Shown piece after piece: positions 1-5,980 of a DNA stretch of 5,980 nucleotides. Under the pieces are notes generated by a model. The model was not told the origin of the DNA, made no database searches, and saw nothing but the letters and a program-made list of their open reading frames with translations. Every line of letters starts with the position of its first letter. The stretch's first letter is position 1. The position numbers and the translations under genes were made by a program. The DNA comes from Bacteroidota bacterium (GTDB taxonomy: Bacteria; Bacteroidota; Kryptoniia; Kryptoniales; JAKASW01): contig JAJYOS010000437.1 in NCBI GenBank assembly GCA_021796055.1, positions 1 through 5,980 of the forward strand. Reading direction: 5' to 3'.

Positions 1-435
1 GGACAGGGCTTCAACATCGGGGACCTGCTTACATTCTTCTGCGCAATCTCATACGCGATCTACATCGTCTATCTCGACATCTTCTCGAAAAAATACGATG
101 TGTCAAAGTTGACACTACTTCAGCTTGCCTTTACCGCGATGCTCGCAATTACAGTAGCCCCATATTTCGAGACGATGCAGGTTCACCTCACGACAGGACT
201 CTTATGGGCGCTTCTTTACACATCGATACTCGCAACTGTCTTCGCCACTTATCTCCAGACAAAATATCAGCGCGACACCACTCCTGTCAGGGCCGCGATA
301 ATTTATTCGATGGAGCCCGTCCTCGCAAACGTGATAGCGTATTTCGCGTTCGGGGAATTCGTCGGCTGGGTCGGCGCCGTAGGAGGCGCGCTGATATTGG
401 CCGGACTCCTCGCGTCCGAACTTCTCGACCGATAA
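1..435 (+). CDS. DMT-superfamily (EamA) transporter, C-terminal part
   Basis: This is the last 144 codons of an integral membrane permease of the drug/metabolite transporter superfamily, which exports or imports small metabolites across the inner membrane. The frame is open from base 1 to a TAA stop, so the true start lies off the left edge; an in-frame GTG at base 100 falls inside a conserved domain and is not a start. Five hydrophobic segments are visible at about residues 9-27, 41-58, 67-86, 97-117 and 121-140 of the fragment, matching the second EamA repeat (helices 6-10 of ten). The family pattern is clear: a Tyr-Ser-Met-Glu-Pro stretch (residues 102-106) inside a helix, then Phe-Gly-Glu (117-119), then a Gly-rich last helix ending in a short charged tail. 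Substrate cannot be told from sequence. It converges on the helicase gene and is not part of that operon. Confidence 0.9.
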   Translation, partial: GQGFNIGDLLTFFCAISYAIYIVYLDIFSKKYDVSKLTLLQLAFTAMLAITVAPYFETMQVHLTTGLLWALLYTSILATVFATYLQTKYQRDTTPVRAAIIYSMEPVLANVIAYFAFGEFVGWVGAVGGALILAGLLASELLDR

Positions 436-543
436 CCTCCCCGCCGAGCGAAGCCCAAAAATTAGCGCCAGCCATCATCAATACTATGGGAGGAAACATT
501 GGCTGGAAAGCTGTAACTAACGGAGGTGGTCGATCAAAACGCC
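436..543. other. Convergent intergenic region
   Basis: This 108-base gap lies between the stop codons of the + strand transporter and the - strand helicase. It holds no credible gene. The only structure I see is a 7-bp inverted repeat with a long loop, listed separately as a possible terminator. A GGAGGTG string near 521-527 resembles a ribosome binding site plus a GTG start on the + strand, but the reading frame it would open is antisense to the helicase and looks like no protein. Confidence 0.6.
461..506 (-). terminator. Possible weak terminator of the - strand operon
   Basis: CCAGCCA (468-474) and TGGCTGG (500-506) form a perfect 7-bp inverted repeat with a 25-base loop. Read on the - strand, the stem is followed after a few bases by a run of five T. 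The position just past the helicase stop is right for a terminator. The long loop and the gap between stem and T-run make it weak, and it may be chance. No T-run follows it on the + strand, so it would not serve the transporter. Confidence 0.25.
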
Positions 544-2529
544 CTATTCAAACACGAGATTCCATTTCTCATAAAAATCCTGCGGCACCACATCGATGAA
601 CCTGCTCGGTTTAGTGAATATCCTTCCGCTCTCGCGGTCGTAAGTATTCATCGGATATGTGATGTAGAGGTTGTCCTTCGCGCGCGTGCAGGCGACGTAC
701 ATCAACCTCCTTTCCTCTTCGATCGCGTCGTCGTCGTCGGTGGCATACATCGACGGGAACTTCCCGTCGAGCGCCCAGATGACGAAAACGCTGTTCCATT
801 CCAGACCCTTGGCGGAGTGAATTGTCGAGATAGTAATCTGTTCTTCCTTCTTGTCTTTTTCGCCGAGATCCACAACGCTCTCTGTCGGTGGTTCCAGCGC
901 CAGATCCGAGAGGAAGCTCTGCAGCGATTTGTACCTCTCCGCAATCGACGCGAACATCTCAAGGTCTTTCTGCCGCTTGGAGTAGTCGTCGTATTTACTC
1001 TGCATGAGAGGCTGATAATAGCGCAGCACCGATTCAACATATTCCACAGGCTGTGACTTCCTTCTCCCCTCTTCTGAAATGAAGCCGATGAGTTCCTCCG
1101 CGCTTGAAGGTATCTTCGCTTCATGCTCCTCCGGGGCTGGAATGTTTTCCGCTCTCTGGCTCGTCAGGTTATCCAATATCTTTTCGGCTATTCTCGGGCC
1201 GACGCCGGGATGCAGAAGAAGTATCCTGTGCCATCCGACAGCGTCCTGCGGATTCTCGATCACCCGCAGGAATGAGATTATGTCCTTGATGTGTGCCGCG
1301 TCGACAAGCTTCATGCCTCCGAATTTCACGTATGGGATGTTGGCCCGCGTCAGTTCTATCTCAAGGTCAAAGGAGAGATACGAAGACCGGAAGAGGACGG
1401 CGATATCGTTCAAGGTAATGCCCGCCTCCCGGAGTTCCAGAATGCGCTGCACGACAAACTTCGACTGCACATTTTCCGTTTCCGCAGCAACGATGACGGG
1501 CTTGTCGCCCGCCTTCTTTCTGGAGTACAACTCTTTATCGAATTTCTCTTTTGCCGCTTCGATCACCTTGTTCGTGAAATTGAGTATGCCTTGCGTGGAA
1601 CGGTAATTCTCAGTCAGTTTGATCACCTTGCAGCCCGGGAAGTAGTTAGGAAATTCAAAAATGTTTCTGAAGTTTGCCCCGCGAAAGGAGTAGATACTCT
1701 GCGCGTCGTCCCCCACAACCATGACGTTTTCTTTATCCATCCCGAGGAGCCTGACGATTTCTCCCTGAACCTTGTTGGTATCCTGAAACTCATCGACCAT
1801 GACGTAGTTGAATTTTCCGGCGACCGTTTTCCGTAGTGATTCGTTTTGAGAGAGGAGCTCCTTGAGGTTCTTCAGGAGATCGTCGTAATCCATGAGGTTG
1901 TACTTGCGCTTGTATTCATCGAACTGCCGCTTCAGTTTGAGTATATCTTCCATTTGTTCTATGAACCGAGGGTACTCCTTGAAGACGATTTCCTCGATCG
2001 GTGTGAGCGTGTTCTCGGACTTGCTGTATAGATCGATCAAAGTCTCCTTCTTCGGGAAACGCTGCGATTTCTTTTCCGGACGTAGCCTGGTCCTCAGTAG
2101 ATTCACGACATCCGCAGCGTCCGAGTCGTCCAGGATGGTGAATTGCTCGCCGTATCCGAGCACCTTTGCATGCTGCCGGAGTGTCATATTCGCAAACGAA
2201 TGGAATGTCCCGCCGGCGACCTGTTCTGCAGAAGCTGACTTAAGGAGCGAAGCCGCTCTTTTCAGCATCTCATCCGCCGCTTTTCTCGTGAACGTCAGGA
2301 GAAGTATCGAACGTGGATTTCCCCCGAGCTCCACGAGGTAAGCGACGCGATATATGAGTGTCTTTGTCTTGCCTGTGCCGGCTCCGGCGATGACCAGAAC
2401 CGGGCAGTCTATGGTCCTGACGACTTCGAGCTGATCCGGGTTAAGATCCCGCTCGTAGTTTATCTTGAAGACGCGCCGTTCAGCTTCGCCGACTACGCTT
2501 TTCTTAATAGTGTATTTCTTTGATTCCAT
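544..2529 (-). CDS. UvrD/PcrA/Rep-type superfamily 1A DNA helicase
   Basis: This is an ATP-dependent 3'-5' DNA helicase of the UvrD/PcrA/Rep group, acting in the cytoplasm in DNA repair, replication restart or protein removal. Numbering from the ATG at 2529 (661 residues), all family motifs are present in order: Q-motif with Gln33, Walker A GAGTGKT (49-55), motif Ia TFTRKAADEM, Ib GTFHSFA, Walker B DEFQD (246-250), motif III VGDDAQSIYSFRGA (272-285), motif IV ENYRST (307-312), motif V TIHSAKGLEW (569-578) and motif VI YVACTRAKD with Arg616. The protein ends about 45 residues after motif VI, so it lacks the long C-terminal tail of PcrA/UvrD and is close to Rep in length. An acidic run TDDDDAIEEE lies between motifs V and VI. 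The frame could start upstream at a TTG (2586), overlapping the kinase by 58 bases. I prefer the ATG because it forms a 1-base TAATG overlap with the kinase stop, and the purine-rich run before the TTG is explained by kinase coding. Last gene of the operon; stop is TAG. Which of Rep, UvrD or PcrA it replaces is not decidable here. Confidence 0.95.
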   Translation of the reverse strand: MESKKYTIKKSVVGEAERRVFKINYERDLNPDQLEVVRTIDCPVLVIAGAGTGKTKTLIYRVAYLVELGGNPRSILLLTFTRKAADEMLKRAASLLKSASAEQVAGGTFHSFANMTLRQHAKVLGYGEQFTILDDSDAADVVNLLRTRLRPEKKSQRFPKKETLIDLYSKSENTLTPIEEIVFKEYPRFIEQMEDILKLKRQFDEYKRKYNLMDYDDLLKNLKELLSQNESLRKTVAGKFNYVMVDEFQDTNKVQGEIVRLLGMDKENVMVVGDDAQSIYSFRGANFRNIFEFPNYFPGCKVIKLTENYRSTQGILNFTNKVIEAAKEKFDKELYSRKKAGDKPVIVAAETENVQSKFVVQRILELREAGITLNDIAVLFRSSYLSFDLEIELTRANIPYVKFGGMKLVDAAHIKDIISFLRVIENPQDAVGWHRILLLHPGVGPRIAEKILDNLTSQRAENIPAPEEHEAKIPSSAEELIGFISEEGRRKSQPVEYVESVLRYYQPLMQSKYDDYSKRQKDLEMFASIAERYKSLQSFLSDLALEPPTESVVDLGEKDKKEEQITISTIHSAKGLEWNSVFVIWALDGKFPSMYATDDDDAIEEERRLMYVACTRAKDNLYITYPMNTYDRESGRIFTKPSRFIDVVPQDFYEKWNLVFE

Positions 2530-2531
2530 TA
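2527..2531 (-). promoter_or_regulatory. TAATG stop/start overlap coupling kinase to helicase
   Basis: On the - strand the kinase stop TAA (2531-2529) and the helicase ATG (2529-2527) share base 2529. The bases just upstream are AT-rich with no convincing Shine-Dalgarno sequence, so helicase translation probably depends on ribosomes that have just terminated on the kinase. The overlap is seen directly; the coupling is inferred. Confidence 0.6.
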
Positions 2532-4145
2532 TTGAGGCAACGTGAAATAAAATTTTGATCCTTTTCCAACTTCGCTCTCCGCCCAAACCCTTCCCCCGTG
2601 AAGCTCAACAAGTCTGCGCGTAAGAGCCAATCCGAGCCCGACCCCGCGGTACTTTTTCGCGTATGGATTTTGGGTCAGCTGTTCGAAAGGCGTGAAAAGT
2701 CTGTCGATGTCTTCTTTCTTAATGCCCATCCCAAAATCTTCTACGCAGAAATGGAGCGAACTCGAATTCCGCCAAACCTTCAGATTGATCGTACCGTCCT
2801 GATGGCTGAACTTCACCGCATTTGAAAGAAGATTGATTACTATTTGTCGTAGTTTCTGCGGATCGGCGTAAACTTCGGAGATCGAATCTTCGACCGCGGT
2901 ATCGAACTGAATGCTCTTTTCAAGCCCCATGGGCTCAACTATTTTCACAGCTTGCAGGAGTTCCTCCTTCAACTGGAAGTGCGACTTTTCGAGCCTCATC
3001 CTTCCGATTTCGAGTCTCGATAGGTCAAGAAGATCATTTACAAGTTCGAGCAGATGCCTCCCGCTCCTGTTTATATTCTCCGTAAACTGTCGCGCCATTT
3101 CGGGCGGCATTTCCGACATGTCGGTTTGAAGTATTTCACTGAAACCAATTATCGCATTAAGCGGCGTGCGAAGTTCGTGGCTCATATTCGCAAGAAACTC
3201 CGTCTTAGATCTGTTTGCGTTTTCCGCCTTCCGTCTCTGAATCTCGAGAGCGATAGTATTTTGCTGCATCTCATCGAACAGCCTAGCGTTCCTGAGCGCG
3301 AGCGAGCATTGGTGCGCGAAAAGCTCGAGAAGCGCGCTGGAGTAATCAGCCGATTTGAATAAATAGCAGAGGAGTCCGTCAGGAACACCGTCGACTTGCA
3401 GCGGCACGAGCACGTATCTCTGCAGATCCCACTTCCTTATCGATGCCGGTACTTCCCTTTCGCCTACGTAAAAGGTAAGAAGCTCATCGATGTCGGTCCC
3501 AAAGTACGGCTTCCCTCCTCGCGCAATGTTTCTCAAGAAGTCGATCTTCTCGGCAGGAAGTTCAATATTCCTCAGGTCAATATCCAGAATATCGACTACC
3601 TTCTGAAGGACATCACTCCCGTTCCCCGCATAGTAACTAGAATTCAGAGTATCGGTGCGCGGATTGAAAAGCAGCAACGCGGAAAAATATGCTCCGGTCA
3701 CCTCCTGCGCGTTAGACACTATTCTTTGGAGAACATCCTGGACGCTTCCGGGCGACGCGAGCGCCATGCTGTTCTCCTGGAGTTTCAGCAGGTGCTTCGT
3801 GAATATCTTATTCTGGTCCATGATCTTCTTGTCCGCAAGACTTGCGATGTAAGCGTCCATCGCGGGTATCACACGGATAGTGCCGAATCCGACCAGAGCT
3901 ACGCCTGGGAGGTACATCCCGTAATTCTGAACGATCTCAAACGCAAGATCCCACCCGCCGTTCACGGCGATCAGCGAGTGGATTGCCTCCATAGCCATAC
4001 CCCCGGTCACAAAAAAAAGCCCGATAGGTATGAACTTCCACCCCGGCAGCACCAGGTAGCCGCCGCGCTTCTGACGGTAATAGGTGTAGCCCGTAACTAC
4101 AAACATTATGAAAAAGACTGAGAGGAGGTAGAAGACTTTAAGCAT
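2529..4145 (-). CDS. Membrane-anchored GAF-domain sensor histidine kinase
   Basis: A 538-residue sensor kinase that should autophosphorylate on a His and pass phosphate to a response regulator. Hydrophobic segments at about residues 3-20, 37-61 and 74-96 anchor it in the inner membrane, with almost no periplasmic sensor domain. Residues about 120-288 look like a cytoplasmic GAF domain, followed by a short coiled-coil-like helix rich in Gln, Glu, Arg and Lys (289-312). The dimerisation/phosphoacceptor domain has the H-box MSHELRTPLN with His323. The ATPase domain has the N-box around Asn438 and Asn442, G1 as DFGMGI (470-475), the F-box LFTPFEQL (483-490) and G2 as GVGLGL (501-506). All catalytic boxes are intact. 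There is no receiver or Hpt domain, and no response regulator gene in view, so the partner is elsewhere. The ATG lies 6 bases after the thyX stop; the nearest Shine-Dalgarno-like AGGA is about 14 bases upstream, which is far, so coupling to thyX is likely. The signal sensed is unknown; GAF domains bind small ligands or cofactors. Confidence 0.95.
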   Translation of the reverse strand: MLKVFYLLSVFFIMFVVTGYTYYRQKRGGYLVLPGWKFIPIGLFFVTGGMAMEAIHSLIAVNGGWDLAFEIVQNYGMYLPGVALVGFGTIRVIPAMDAYIASLADKKIMDQNKIFTKHLLKLQENSMALASPGSVQDVLQRIVSNAQEVTGAYFSALLLFNPRTDTLNSSYYAGNGSDVLQKVVDILDIDLRNIELPAEKIDFLRNIARGGKPYFGTDIDELLTFYVGEREVPASIRKWDLQRYVLVPLQVDGVPDGLLCYLFKSADYSSALLELFAHQCSLALRNARLFDEMQQNTIALEIQRRKAENANRSKTEFLANMSHELRTPLNAIIGFSEILQTDMSEMPPEMARQFTENINRSGRHLLELVNDLLDLSRLEIGRMRLEKSHFQLKEELLQAVKIVEPMGLEKSIQFDTAVEDSISEVYADPQKLRQIVINLLSNAVKFSHQDGTINLKVWRNSSSLHFCVEDFGMGIKKEDIDRLFTPFEQLTQNPYAKKYRGVGLGLALTRRLVELHGGRVWAESEVGKGSKFYFTLPQ

Positions 4146-4151
4146 TTACGC

Positions 4152-5714
4152 TCAAATCGTCCTATCGTACTCCGAAGTGTCCAGCTTCCAGACCGGAACG
4201 CCGCAGTACCGCTTCCCTTCAGGGCAGAATGGTTTTGTCCCCGCGAGAAGCCTTATGCTGCAAGGCGGCAAGAGATAGCTTCCCAAGCCAGGATGAATCT
4301 TCTTGATCTGCTCCACCTCATCAAGCGACGCTCTCCAGATCTCTTCCTGCGCATTGTAGCAGAGCCGCATCTCGATTTTGTGATGAAGGTTCAAAAGATC
4401 CGCTGACTCAGTGAATCTAATCGGAAAGGCGTTTGGCAAGAGATACGCCGCGGACTCCTTGTCCACTCCAAGCGAGACAAGTTTGTTTATGGAATCCCAG
4501 GTGAATTTCATGGTCTCTGAGTAAAGGCTCTCCGCCTCGTTCTCCATGCGGACCAGGGCCGGCATGATATAATCCGGATCTTCGCGCAGGTGTTCCGCGA
4601 TAATGGGCCTCGACGCCGGAGTCATCCTGTGGCGCTGGTCCTGCGAGTCCGCCGTGTGGCTGAGCTTTTTCTTGAATGTGTAAGATGCATGATACAGGAC
4701 GCGGGAAATCTTATCGTGTGTCGTCAGCACTATAGAGTTTCCCAATACTTTATTCCTCGCGGGATTGATGGCGATGTCTATCGCTTCCGAATCGGATAGC
4801 TCGGCGGAAGTGACGCCCAATACCTCCCTGACCGCATCCGCGATTACTTTCTGAGAATTGCTCTTGTAATCGACGAGCCTTGAAGTATGTCCTTCCAGGT
4901 CCTTGTCGAACTCCTCGATGAATTTCGAACCGACTCCAGAATTCCTGTACTCGTACTCAACGAAGGACTTTTCATCAAGAGGCTCCTCAAGAACTATTCT
5001 ATAGTTCGGATCAAATTTGAGAAGCTCGTCTACCATCATGCTGACTACCCGCCTCTGCTCGGGAGAGGTATCGCCTGCGTTTTGCATCTTCGCGTACCGA
5101 AGGAGGGTTAAGCCGCTAACGGTATGATACAGGTAAGAAAAGGTAGCAACCGGTAGGACGTATCTTGCTATTTCCTGCGCCTTTTTCTTGATCTCTCCGG
5201 AAAAGCGTTTATCGCCTATCCTCCGCGGAAATCTCTTGAAATACTCGTCTGCCGCGGGCTTTGCAAGGAGGTCAACCAGTTGTCTGTATGCCTCGTGCTG
5301 TCTTGCCACAGCCTTCAGATAAATGTCCAAGGCCTCACCCTTTAGCGAAGGGATGAAGAAATTTCCTTCTTTAACTTCCACGTACCTCTGGCTGACTTGC
5401 TCAGAATTGTAGAAAGGGTGTGAGTGAAGAAATGACCAGAGGAACTGTCTCGACACATTTGACAGCTCGAATTGAAATGCGGCATGCTGAAAAGTGGTGT
5501 GGTGACCGGCATCGTAAATACTTCTTGCCAGGTCGGCATATTTCTCCACGTCGACAGTTTCATCTTCGATAATACCTTTAGATGAATAACACGTCCGGGC
5601 TGTTGCGATTACGTTTTTGAAAGCGTTCGAGAACGCCTTCACCAGTTTCACGCCCGGCGCGTGAGCCGGATCGACGATATATTTATCTTGAAGCCGAACT
5701 GCCTCCTCAGACAT
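4152..5714 (-). CDS. thyX: Tandem-domain ThyX-like flavin-dependent thymidylate synthase
   Basis: ThyX makes dTMP from dUMP using methylene-tetrahydrofolate, NADPH and FAD. At 520 residues this protein is over twice the usual 220-250, and it holds two ThyX-like halves (about 20-235 and 290-475). The N-half shows GHHTTFQHAAFQF (70-82), then a degraded signature at 96-111 in place of RHRxxSxNExSxRY: His97, Asn103, Glu105, Ser108, Arg110 and Tyr111 are kept, both Arg of RHR are lost (Leu96, Ser98) and two residues are inserted. It then has ARYVLP with Arg184. The C-half has YHASYTF (341-347) and an intact RHR (361-363) but loses the rest of the signature, has Ala423 where the N-half has Arg184, and ends with MRLCYNAQEEI, where Arg450 matches the catalytic Arg of ThyX. 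The tail (474-510) holds His474, Cys485, Cys497 and Cys504. The start is set by a strong AGGAGGT. Second gene of the operon. ThyX ancestry is clear; activity as thymidylate synthase is inferred, and a diverged related activity is possible. Confidence 0.85.
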   Translation of the reverse strand: MSEEAVRLQDKYIVDPAHAPGVKLVKAFSNAFKNVIATARTCYSSKGIIEDETVDVEKYADLARSIYDAGHHTTFQHAAFQFELSNVSRQFLWSFLHSHPFYNSEQVSQRYVEVKEGNFFIPSLKGEALDIYLKAVARQHEAYRQLVDLLAKPAADEYFKRFPRRIGDKRFSGEIKKKAQEIARYVLPVATFSYLYHTVSGLTLLRYAKMQNAGDTSPEQRRVVSMMVDELLKFDPNYRIVLEEPLDEKSFVEYEYRNSGVGSKFIEEFDKDLEGHTSRLVDYKSNSQKVIADAVREVLGVTSAELSDSEAIDIAINPARNKVLGNSIVLTTHDKISRVLYHASYTFKKKLSHTADSQDQRHRMTPASRPIIAEHLREDPDYIMPALVRMENEAESLYSETMKFTWDSINKLVSLGVDKESAAYLLPNAFPIRFTESADLLNLHHKIEMRLCYNAQEEIWRASLDEVEQIKKIHPGLGSYLLPPCSIRLLAGTKPFCPEGKRYCGVPVWKLDTSEYDRTI

Positions 5715-5717
5715 CGG

Positions 5718-5725
5718 ACCTCCTA
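5718..5725 (-). promoter_or_regulatory. thyX ribosome binding site containing the upstream stop codon
   Basis: On the - strand TAGGAGGT lies 3 bases before the thyX ATG. It contains a near-perfect Shine-Dalgarno core, and its first three bases (5725-5723) are the TAG stop of the phosphatase gene. Ribosomes finishing the phosphatase therefore end on the thyX initiation site. This fixes the thyX start and suggests that the two genes are translated together. Confidence 0.8.
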
Positions 5726-5980
5726 TGCCATTCTCTTTATCACGACTATCGTCTTATCGTCCGCATAAGCCGAAGACGCGGAAAACCGCTGGACTGAGTC
5801 GAGTATTTCGTAACACATTCTCTTCGGTTCGAGGCTTGCCACTTCCGAGAGTTTTTTCTTCAACTTTTCTTCGCCGTACAGGGTGAAATTGCTGTCGCTC
5901 GCTTCGGACACGCCGTCGGTGTAAAGTAGTAACACGTCGTCCTTCTCGAAATTGACGTTTCCAATGCTGTACTTGGCGTT
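5723..5980 (-). CDS. SpoIIE/RsbU-type PP2C phosphatase, C-terminal part
   Basis: Only the last 85 codons are in the window; the frame is open through base 5980 and the N-terminus lies off the right edge. An in-frame GTG at 5935 sits inside the conserved domain and is not a start. The fragment shows the end of a SpoIIE-type PP2C phosphatase domain: the hallmark VLLLYTDGVSEA (fragment residues 16-27) with the metal-binding Asp of the YTDG motif, then LYGEEKL, a helical stretch, and the closing ADDKTIVVIKR, whose Asp-Asp pair includes another metal ligand. Such enzymes dephosphorylate Ser/Thr, typically on anti-sigma-factor antagonists in partner-switching pathways, and often carry N-terminal sensor domains (GAF, PAS, HAMP or receiver). 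Which it has here cannot be seen, and no antagonist or anti-sigma gene is in the window. It is the first visible gene of the operon and its stop overlaps the thyX ribosome binding site. Confidence 0.88.
   Translation of the reverse strand, partial: NAKYSIGNVNFEKDDVLLLYTDGVSEASDSNFTLYGEEKLKKKLSEVASLEPKRMCYEILDSVQRFSASSAYADDKTIVVIKRMA

Noticed and set aside
100..435. A separate small membrane protein starting at GTG 100
   Set aside because: The frame is open from base 1 and residues before the GTG form another transmembrane helix of the same EamA domain, so this is an internal codon of a truncated gene.
526..1056. A 176-codon + strand frame with a GGAGGTG string at its start
   Set aside because: Nearly all of it is antisense to the helicase C-terminus with its conserved motifs V and VI. 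The translation is Arg/Val/His-rich with no recognisable domain. The ribosome-site-like string seems coincidental.
1561..1630. GATCACCTTG occurring twice (1561 and 1621)
   Set aside because: Both copies are coding for Lys-Val-Ile in the helicase in the same frame. Two 10-base copies are not evidence for a repeat element.
1079..1836. Overlapping + strand open frames of 175 and 181 codons
   Set aside because: Both are antisense to helicase coding sequence, overlap each other in different frames, and lack any family-like pattern.
3396..4121. A 241-codon open frame on the + strand, antisense to the histidine kinase
   Set aside because: It lies wholly opposite the kinase's membrane and GAF coding region, its translation resembles no family and has no ordered motifs, and it has no clear ribosome binding site. 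It is a shadow frame.
4152..5714. Tandem ThyX as an assembly or frameshift fusion of two genes
   Set aside because: The frame is open without interruption, the two halves differ strongly in sequence, and the linker is ordinary coding sequence. This indicates an old duplication or fusion and not a recent artefact.

Overview
The window comes from a bacterial chromosome of roughly even base composition with the standard genetic code. Genes are tightly packed and at least one has a strong Shine-Dalgarno sequence. No gene here fixes the taxon. A two-domain ThyX-like protein, a SpoIIE-type phosphatase and a Rep-sized UvrD-family helicase side by side would fit an environmental FCB-group bacterium (Ignavibacteria/Chlorobi-like), but that is a low-confidence inference. 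I see no mobile element, CRISPR array, rRNA or tRNA.

Layout. Bases 1-435 (+ strand) are the 3' part of a DMT/EamA-family membrane transporter gene, cut by the left edge. A 108-base gap (436-543) separates it from a convergent run of four genes on the - strand that fills the rest of the window. In transcription order these are: the C-terminal 85 codons of a SpoIIE/RsbU-type PP2C phosphatase (5980-5723, cut by the right edge); a 520-residue tandem-domain ThyX-like flavin-dependent thymidylate synthase (5714-4152); a 538-residue membrane-anchored GAF histidine kinase (4145-2529); and a UvrD/PcrA/Rep-type superfamily 1 DNA helicase (2529-544).

The four - strand genes are almost certainly one transcript. 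The junctions are 8 bases, 6 bases and a 1-base TAATG overlap, so there is no room for internal promoters or terminators. At the first junction the phosphatase stop codon lies inside the thyX Shine-Dalgarno sequence. At the last, the kinase stop and helicase start share a base and no clear ribosome binding site is visible, which suggests translational coupling.

The operon joins two signalling proteins (a phosphatase of the partner-switching type and a histidine kinase with no receiver domain or response regulator in view) to two DNA-metabolism proteins (dTMP synthesis and DNA unwinding/repair). The most interesting item is the ThyX-like protein. Its two ThyX-like halves have each lost different active-site residues, and each half keeps what the other lost, as if a homo-oligomeric enzyme had become an obligate two-part one. 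It also ends in a conserved-looking Cys/His cluster. No wholly new system is evident; the other genes are members of well-known families.
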